Of a stretch of DNA of 60,995 nucleotides, positions 55,278 to 60,995 are shown in pieces. Source of the stretch: Streptomyces anulatus. GTDB lineage: Bacteria; Actinomycetota; Actinomycetes; Streptomycetales; Streptomycetaceae. How positions within the stretch are numbered: the stretch's first letter is position 1; every line of letters begins with the position of its first letter. The stretch spans positions 1-60,995 of the forward strand of contig NZ_BMVK01000028.1 in the NCBI RefSeq assembly GCF_014650675.1, read 5' to 3'. The position numbers and the translations under genes are program-made. The notes beneath the pieces were generated by a model. The model had not been told where the DNA came from. It saw only the letters and a program-made list of their open reading frames with translations, and made no database searches.

Positions 55278-56511
55278 TCGTCTCGCATACGGTCTGCCCA
55301 GTCCCGCGCGCACGTCGTGGACGGCGCCAGGCGGAAAGCTCTCGGTGGAAGTCTCCGATCAGGGTGCGCATCCGTCCAGGCAGCGGTGCGCCGTTCATCG
55401 TCGCGAAGACGGCCGTGGCCGTGGACGTGGCCTGCTCCGGTTCCCCCTGCCGGAGCTGTGCGAGTGCGAGCTGGCAAGTGGCCAGGGCCCGGTTGCGCTG
55501 AAAGTCGTCCGGCATCCTGGCCAGGGCCCGGTGCGCCATCGCCTCGGCGTCGTGGGAGGCCTCGCTAAGGTTGAAGATGATCGCCGCCAGGTGGTTGAGC
55601 TCGGCGGTGCCGTAGAAGGCCGTCCATCGCGGGCGTGCCTCGTCTGCGGCCTTGTGAAGGTTGTCCTGCGCGGCGCCCAGTGCTCTTCTGGCGGCCCGCG
55701 GGTCACCGAGCGCCGCGTGGGCGAGGCCGACGCGTACTCGGCCGAGGGACCGGAAGAAGGGGTCCCGGCGGGCGGCGGGGCAGGCGCTGGCCACCTGGGC
55801 CGCCGCCAGTTGTCCCGGCCAGTCCTTGCGCTGGTAGGCGAGCATGGCGAGGTTGACCCAGACGCGCATCGTCGTGGCCGGATCCTGGGACAGACCGGCG
55901 AAGGTCGTGGATTCGTGCAGGTAGGTCTGGGCCCGGTCGAGGTTCCTGCCGTCGATGCAGGACCACGCCGCGATGGTGGTGTACTCGGCCGCGACCGCGT
56001 ACAGGGACCGGCGTACGCGGTCGCTCGCGTTACGCGTCTGCAGCTCCAGCACCCGGGCGCGGCCTTCCAGAGCCTGCTCCGCGATCCGGGCGTGGCCGCC
56101 CTGGCGGTCGTCGGCCTCGACGAGCGCGTCCATGCCCGCCGTGGCGCGGGCCACGTCTGTCATACCGACCGCTCGACGCTGCCGGGCGACGGAAACCACG
56201 ACAGAGGTGGCGGCGACGGCCGTTCTGGCTGTCGAGATCATGAAACTGCGCCGCGGGGCGCGCGGCATGGAGCGAGGCGCCGTGAGTCCTAAGTCCTCCA
56301 CAGAACACCCGAACACGCGCTCCAGCGCGGCGCACGTGCGGCCGATCGGCCGCCGGCTCGACCCGTTGAGCAGATTTCGCACCGCTCTCGCCGACGTGTC
56401 CCCCGGCCGTCCGGTGATCTCCCTGAGCGCATCATTGAGCCGCTCAGCCAACTGCTTCTGTGTGAGACCGAGTTGAGCCATGCGGTCCCGGAGGGCGGTG
56501 TTCACTCCCAT
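55262..56511 (-). pseudogene. XRE-type regulator with TPR-like domain, frameshifted near 3' end
   Basis: From ATG at 56511 (MGVNTALRDRMAQLGLTQKQ). Helix-turn-helix 1-60 (LTQKQLAERLNDALREITGR), then a long helical TPR-like region (AQTYLHESTTFAGLSQDPAT, RALGAAQDNLHKAADEARP, DDFQRNRALATCQLALAQLR). At about 55335 one C is missing and the frame breaks after HRELS; the next frame gives RLAPSTTCARDWADRMRDEW and the stop at 55262. About 416 residues if joined. Regulators of this layout sense peptides or control differentiation in Streptomyces. Confidence 0.75.
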
Positions 56512-56803
56512 GCGCCGAAGGTAGCGCTGCGGCGCGACGGCCGACCACCCACCGGGCAACGAACGTAAAGTCTTCCGGTCGTGTGGCCCCAACCGGCCAG
56601 GAACTCTTCCTGTCCCACGCCGCTCCAGGCTCGTTGACTGGACAGCGCCTGAAGGCCGGCGAGGACACCACCGACACCCGACGCGCATTCACCCCGCCTC
56701 GCCGGGACGCCGTCCCCCCGCACCACCATCAGCAACGGGCGACGTCCCGGACAGGATCAGGCCATACCAGGGTGCTGACGTGCGGGACAACGAGGAGCCA
56801 ACG

Positions 56804-57175
56804 ATGAACCGACCAGCGGAACATGCCGAAGTGAGGCCCCCGGACCTCGACACGGTGCAGCGCGACGTCGACCACGCGCTGTCTCGACGCGTCGAACTTC
56901 CTCCGCGCAGCGTCATCGACGCCGGGACCGACGCCCTCGTCCAGCACCTGAGCCGGTTCATGGACTACGACTACGGCCACGACGAACAGGAGAGCTGCGG
57001 CATCGCCGTACGCAACCTGTATCGCGTCGCCGAACGCAACCTCGACGTACCCGTACGTCCGACTCCGCAGACCAGCCACCGCGCCGCGTACGTCTACTGG
57101 CACACCGTCGCCACCCTCACCACTGCGTTCCGCGACCTCTACCTCACCCACAACGCAGACGAACCCCCGGCATGA
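56804..57175 (+). CDS. Hypothetical protein (123 aa)
   Basis: ATG at 56804 with GAGGAG nine bases upstream. DLDTVQRDVDHALSRRVELP, ALVQHLSRFMDYDYGHDEQE and VRNLYRVAERNLDVPVRP: a helical, acidic protein without recognised domain. Its stop overlaps the next start (ATGA), so a three-gene operon follows. Confidence 0.6.
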   Translation: MNRPAEHAEVRPPDLDTVQRDVDHALSRRVELPPRSVIDAGTDALVQHLSRFMDYDYGHDEQESCGIAVRNLYRVAERNLDVPVRPTPQTSHRAAYVYWHTVATLTTAFRDLYLTHNADEPPA

Positions 57176-57375
57176 CGGCCACCACTCAACAACCCCGCAC
57201 AGCGCTTCCCGGCGTGGACCTGGAGCGCGTCACGTTCGAGCAGGCGAAGGGCTGGCGATGCCTCCTCTGCGACGCGACCCTGACCGCCGACCGCTCGCTC
57301 GGCACGTTCACCGCCGACACCGGACTCCTCACCGACCCCACCGAACTCTGGGCCTGCGCCCACCCATGCCGGTAA
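57172..57375 (+). CDS. Small protein with CxxC (67 aa)
   Basis: ATG at 57172 overlaps the stop before it. FEQAKGWRCLLCDATLTADR and LWACAHPC have four Cys as two CxxC/CxxxC pairs, which could bind zinc. It overlaps the next gene as well. Confidence 0.6.
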   Translation: MTATTQQPRTALPGVDLERVTFEQAKGWRCLLCDATLTADRSLGTFTADTGLLTDPTELWACAHPCR

Positions 57376-57512
57376 CCACCCCGCCCGGGCCGCGACGGCG
57401 AACGCATTGGTGGCTCCTCGCTCTGCAGACGGCCCTCCTCGTCACCGGCGCGGGCGCACTGCTCCTCGGCCTCTGGATACTCGCCGCACCCCCAACGTTC
57501 CCGGGCAGATGA
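57366..57512 (+). CDS. Small membrane protein (48 aa)
   Basis: ATG at 57366 inside the end of the preceding gene. MPVTTPPGPRRRTHWWLLAL then TALLVTGAGALLLGLWILAA: one membrane helix after a basic start. Third gene of the overlapping run. Confidence 0.5.
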   Translation: MPVTTPPGPRRRTHWWLLALQTALLVTGAGALLLGLWILAAPPTFPGR

Positions 57513-57605
57513 ACTGTCAGGTCACCCCGCCCCACGGCCGAGATAACGATCTGCCGACGTGACAGTCACATGGGCGGACAAGTCCCAGGGCTTACGCTCC
57601 CGGGC

Positions 57606-58346
57606 ATGACCAAGTTCTTCGCCACTGTGTGCCTGCCGCCGACCTCGCCTCGGAAGGTTCCCCAGGCCATAGCGGCCATCATGGCGCCCTACAACGCCAA
57701 CCTCACCGAGGAATGGAATCCGGTCGGCCACTGGGACCGGTGGGCCATCCACTCCAGCGCAGGCAACGCCTACCTCGTGTTGCCTCCGCACGACGGCGAC
57801 CGCAGGCTCGTCACGGCCTCAACTGTGCCTCGCAGGAAGGCCAAGCTCGATGCCCTCGGGCCGCTGGAATGCTACGGCGGGCCTCGGGGTCTGCTCGACT
57901 TCGACGGTATGCGGAAACGAGCGGCGCGCACGCATGACGCCCTGCTCGCCGCTTGGACCGAGCTGACCGCGATACACCCGCCCGCCCGCCCGCTCGCAGA
58001 CTTCCTCGCTCGCCACGAGGCCGACCCTGAAACGTACTCCCTGGCAGACGCCAGGAAGGAGCATCTGGCCCAGCCGCTGGTGCAGGACGTGGCCCAGCGC
58101 GCGGTCGCAGGAGACCCGCACTTTGACACGTCGTTCCTGCTCAATGACCCAGTCGCGTACTTCGCGCAGGAACACGAGGAAGCACGGCTGTGGTCGGCCC
58201 GGTGCGCCGTGCCCGGCTTCGCCCTGGTCACCCTCGATGGCGCGTGGATGGACGCGGACACAGACGGCCACTGGGAACAAGCCAACCGCTATCTCGACGG
58301 CCTGGACGCCGAGGCCGTCGTCCTCGACCTACTCTGTCACTCCTGA
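57606..58346 (+). CDS. Hypothetical protein (246 aa)
   Basis: ATG at 57606 (MTKFFATVCLPPTSPRKVPQ). AIAAIMAPYNANLTEEWNPV, YGGPRGLLDFDGMRKRAART, ALLAAWTELTAIHPPARPLA and LVTLDGAWMDADTDGHWEQA. Streptomyces-type hypothetical family with a regular mix of helix and strand; no catalytic motif is recognised. It ends next to the IS end at 58403. Confidence 0.6.
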   Translation: MTKFFATVCLPPTSPRKVPQAIAAIMAPYNANLTEEWNPVGHWDRWAIHSSAGNAYLVLPPHDGDRRLVTASTVPRRKAKLDALGPLECYGGPRGLLDFDGMRKRAARTHDALLAAWTELTAIHPPARPLADFLARHEADPETYSLADARKEHLAQPLVQDVAQRAVAGDPHFDTSFLLNDPVAYFAQEHEEARLWSARCAVPGFALVTLDGAWMDADTDGHWEQANRYLDGLDAEAVVLDLLCHS

Positions 58347-58402
58347 GTCGTCAGACTCGGCAGACCCACAGAGGTCAGCCCGGCGGCTGCGCGGCGGGAG
58401 CC

Positions 58403-58423
58403 CATGATCGCCCGGACAGGCTC
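58403..58423. mobile_element. Lone IS end next to a gene stop
   Basis: CATGATCGCCCGGACAGG then CTCTAG is the inverted match of the end at 52838-52858. The CTA at 58423-58425 is the TAG stop of the following minus-strand gene. Confidence 0.5.
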
Positions 58424-59067
58424 TAGTCGTGGCCGACCAGGGTGGTGATGAGCTTGCGGGCCCTCGCCTTGGTCAGCCGCTTCGCGGCCGTCGCGCACCG
58501 CTGCTGGAAAGCCCTCGGCGCGATGTCGCTGCCCTTGATCGCCTTGGCGAACTCGGTGTCGAACCGCTCCTTGCCGACCTTCTCCGCGAGCGTGGTCAGG
58601 CACTTCACCTGTGCCTCGGTGGCCGGCTCGGTCTTCGCCTGCTTCCGACGCTCCTGGGCAGGGGCGTAGATCTGTTTGTAGTGCTCCTTGCGGGCCGCCT
58701 CCGACTCGGGGCTGCGGCAGGTGACGTGCACGCTCTCGTACCAGGTCTGGGTGCCGGGCTTGCCGGTCACCGCCTCCCACAGCGCGTCCGCCGTCAGCTT
58801 CTCCTCGTCGACGCCTTCGGTCAGGCCGGGGCCGACGAGCCCGTGGTAGCCGGTCTTGCCCCTCGGGATCACCGTGAACCCGGCCGGGACGGCATGGGCT
58901 TCGAGCCAGTTCAGGCCGCACCCGCAGTGCCGAGCGTGGTAACCGGCCCACTTCCGCTCCAGCGGCTCGTACACCAGCCGGCCACCGTAGTACTTCGGAT
59001 CTCTCGCGAATCCAGACAGGGCCCGCAGTCTTCCACCGGCGGCCCCGGCGGGATAGCCCGCCGTCAA
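58423..59067 (-). CDS. Hypothetical plasmid-type protein (214 aa)
   Basis: LSGFARDPKYYGGRLVYEPL, KWAGYHARHCGCGLNWLEAH, TQTWYESVHVTCRSPESEAA and a basic helical C-terminus (AKRLTKARARKLITTLVGHD). Contains a HCGCG motif that might bind metal. No known family. Its stop codon is in the CTAG beside an IS end, so the C-terminus may be changed. Confidence 0.55.
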   Translation of the reverse strand: MTAGYPAGAAGGRLRALSGFARDPKYYGGRLVYEPLERKWAGYHARHCGCGLNWLEAHAVPAGFTVIPRGKTGYHGLVGPGLTEGVDEEKLTADALWEAVTGKPGTQTWYESVHVTCRSPESEAARKEHYKQIYAPAQERRKQAKTEPATEAQVKCLTTLAEKVGKERFDTEFAKAIKGSDIAPRAFQQRCATAAKRLTKARARKLITTLVGHD

Positions 59068-59144
59068 CCGGGCGAGGAGCTACGGCGTCTGGGATGCGCC
59101 GGATCTGGGGTGGCCTTCGGTCTCGTTCCGGCGTTGAACCGCGT

Positions 59145-59483
59145 ATGAATCACCTTTACGAGCATGACCTCGGCGGCCTCTACCTGACCCGCGCTCCGGC
59201 CCACCTGGACGACGATGACGCCGCCCTGGCTCTGGTCGCACATTTTCCCGACATCAGCGCCGCCCGGGTCAAGTACGGGCTCGCGTGCCGCCATCTCGTC
59301 GCCACGGGAGACGCGAGCCGGATCGACGCCTACTTCAATGCCGCGGACATCGGCCCCGACCACGAGTTCGACGCCGGACTGGTCGCCGTCGCACGCCGGA
59401 AGGTCGAACGGATGCGGATGCTGGAATGGGAGATGACCGGGGTCCATCCGAGCGACACCGACCACGACCCCGACACCGGATGA
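59145..59483 (+). CDS. Hypothetical protein (112 aa)
   Basis: ATG at 59145 (MNHLYEHDLGGLYLTRAPAH). LALVAHFPDISAARVKYGLA, HLVATGDASRIDAYFNAADI and MRMLEWEMTGVHPSDTDHD: helical, acidic, no recognised domain. Confidence 0.5.
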   Translation: MNHLYEHDLGGLYLTRAPAHLDDDDAALALVAHFPDISAARVKYGLACRHLVATGDASRIDAYFNAADIGPDHEFDAGLVAVARRKVERMRMLEWEMTGVHPSDTDHDPDTG

Positions 59484-59518
59484 CTCGCGGCTTCGAAGTG
59501 TGACCGCCGGGCTGGGCT

Positions 59519-60995
59519 TCAGCTGCGGCCCGCGCGCGACGGGGCGGTCCGGTCGGCGAGGACCAGGTCGATGAGTTGCTCGGTGACGGGTTCGAGGGAG
59601 ATGTCGTAGGTTCGGGCGACTTGCTGGAGGCGGGCGATGGCCTTGCGGACACCGGCGGTGTTCCCGGCTCCCCACTCGATGTTCATCCAGTCCCGGTAGA
59701 GGACCTCGGCGGTCTAGCCGATCTCCAGTCCGCGGAGCGCTGCCCGGCGGGCGGCGTCCAGGTCGGGCTGGTCGCCTTCGGTGTGCCGGACGGCCAGGGT
59801 GTGGGCGGTGTCGATGATCCGGGAGATCATCTCCTGCTGCACGGCGTCGGCCCAGGAGAAGTCCCGTCCCTCGAAGGGCTTGCCCCGCAGCAGGGCGAGC
59901 GCGTTCTCCAGGTCGTCGGTGCCGCCCTGGGGGTCGGCGAGGCCCCGGGTGGCGAGGTCCTGGAACAGTCGCCAGTCCGAGGTGACGTCGGGGTGGAAGC
60001 TGTAGCCGTGCTTGGGCCGGGGCAGGTAGGGCTGCCCGTCGGGGGCGGTGCCCAGGCGGGAGCGGATCTCGGAGAGCCGTGTCTGCAGGGTGCGGGTCGA
60101 CCACGGGTTGACGGGGTCCATGGCGGTGCAGAGGAACTCGGCGGTGCGGCCCGGGCGCAGGTGGATGAGCGCGGCCAGTGCGGCGACCTTGTGCCCGTGC
60201 CCGGAGTGGGTGATGCCGCTGATGGTCAGCGGCCCCAGGACGGAGATCTCCGGCGCCGACGGCTGCTCGTCGCCCGCGTCGGCGGCCGGCTCGTCCGGTT
60301 CCGTGGTGGGGCCGCCGGCCACGTCACCGGCGGTCGGGTTCGGCGTCGTCTCGCCAGGGGCGGCTTCGCCTTCGGGGGTGTCCGTCGGGGCCGGGGGATC
60401 GGCCTTCGTGGTCCGGGGTGCGCCGACGGACGCGAGGAGGGCGGGGTACGGGCTGCCGGGATCACTGGCGGCTTCGCCGTGGAACGTCCGGATCCGCAGC
60501 AGGGGGTGGGGTTCGGGGCGGGGTGCCGCTGCTGTCTGCTCGTGGGGTTCGGCGAGTTGCCAGGTTCCGGCGGCGGGCTCGGCCGGCTCCTCGGAGACCT
60601 GGAGCGCGTGGAGGTACTGGCGGTATTGCTCGTCGGTCAGCCGGTGCAGCTGCACCGGCTCTTCGACGAGCTGGGGGAGCGTCACCGGGGTGCCGGGCGT
60701 GGTGGCGATGCTCTCCGTGGCCGGGAACGCGGCGCGGGTGGCGTCGTTCGCGGGCAGAACGATCGCGATGGGCAGGTCCCGGGCGGCCGAGACGGCGTCG
60801 GCGTCTCCGGCGCAGACCAGGATCCACGGCAGCGGTTCGGGCATGTCCGTGTCGCCGGTCTGCTGGTGGGCCTCCAGGAGCAGTGCTCCGAGGTCGGCGA
60901 CGGCGGCGGACACATGGGGCAGCGGCCGGACCCGGCCGCGGGGCAGCAGCGTCGCGAGGCGGGTCCCGAGTCCGACGGTCATGATCTCGGTGTGG
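59519..60995 (-). pseudogene. BTAD/SARP-type regulator, partial, with in-frame TAG
   Basis: Runs off the right edge. The C-terminal about 170 residues are a winged-helix plus BTAD region: APEISVLGPLTISGITHSGH, ALAALIHLRPGRTAEFLCTA, TLQTRLSEIRSRLGTAPDGQ, DLENALALLRGKPFEGRDFS. A TAG at 59714-59716 follows LRGLEIG; after it the same frame continues TAEVLYRDWMNIEWGAG and VARTYDISLEPVTEQLIDLV to a normal stop at 59519. CAG to TAG is the simplest cause. N-terminal part outside the window. Confidence 0.75.

Overview
The base composition (very GC-rich, strong G/C third-position bias), GTG/TTG starts and protein families point to an actinomycete, almost certainly Streptomyces or a close relative. The window is accessory DNA: one conjugation module, then a mosaic of insertion sequences, broken integrases, orphan immunity-type genes and hypothetical genes. 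No rRNA, tRNA, CRISPR array or core housekeeping operon was seen.

Region 1 (1-18.7 kb) is a type IV secretion-like conjugation module on the minus strand. In transcription order it has an NlpC/P60 cell-wall hydrolase, a pilin-like small membrane protein, a VirB8/TraM-like protein, a VirB6/TrbL-like channel protein, an SCO6880-family membrane protein, a VirB4-type ATPase, several hypothetical genes, and a TraD/TraG-type coupling protein that runs off the left edge. Placed inside this module on the opposite strand (4.1-9.1 kb) is a secreted polymorphic toxin of about 1,500 residues and a small downstream gene that is its likely immunity gene. The toxin has a signal peptide, a streptomycete N-terminal domain, a ricin-type lectin, a long Ala-rich coiled coil, and a C-terminal deaminase-fold toxin with HAE and PCxxC motifs. 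A perfect 14-bp stem-loop separates toxin and immunity gene. This cassette is the most interesting element of the window.

Region 2 (19.3-24.3 kb) has a beta-class DNA methyltransferase convergent with a frameshifted PD-(D/E)XK/DUF5655 nuclease-like gene, then a flavodoxin-like lipoprotein, a truncated NAD(P)-binding protein and a DNA junction.

Region 3 (24.3-40.8 kb) has an intact IS5-type element, HEAT-repeat, SMI1/KNR4, Imm21 and DUF6193 genes (immunity-type genes without toxins), a TerD-VWA protein, a DUF3987-like/HNH fusion, several broken tyrosine recombinases (one fused to a GGDEF remnant) and plasmid-type small genes (RRQRL zinc protein, DUF6197).

Region 4 (40.8-61 kb) has two paralogous membrane-anchored pentapeptide-repeat genes flanking an alpha/beta hydrolase, a MarR/SnoaL-like divergent pair with a clear operator, and an IS5 element with a frameshifted transposase. 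It also has an endonuclease VII-like pseudogene, a Ser/Thr kinase, a segment bounded by related IS ends (52.8-58.4 kb) and a BTAD-type regulator with an in-frame amber codon at the right edge.

A recurring feature is otherwise clean coding sequence broken by single-base indels (at least nine places). This means either real decay or uncorrected sequencing errors, so frameshifted genes are given as pseudogenes with the position of the break.
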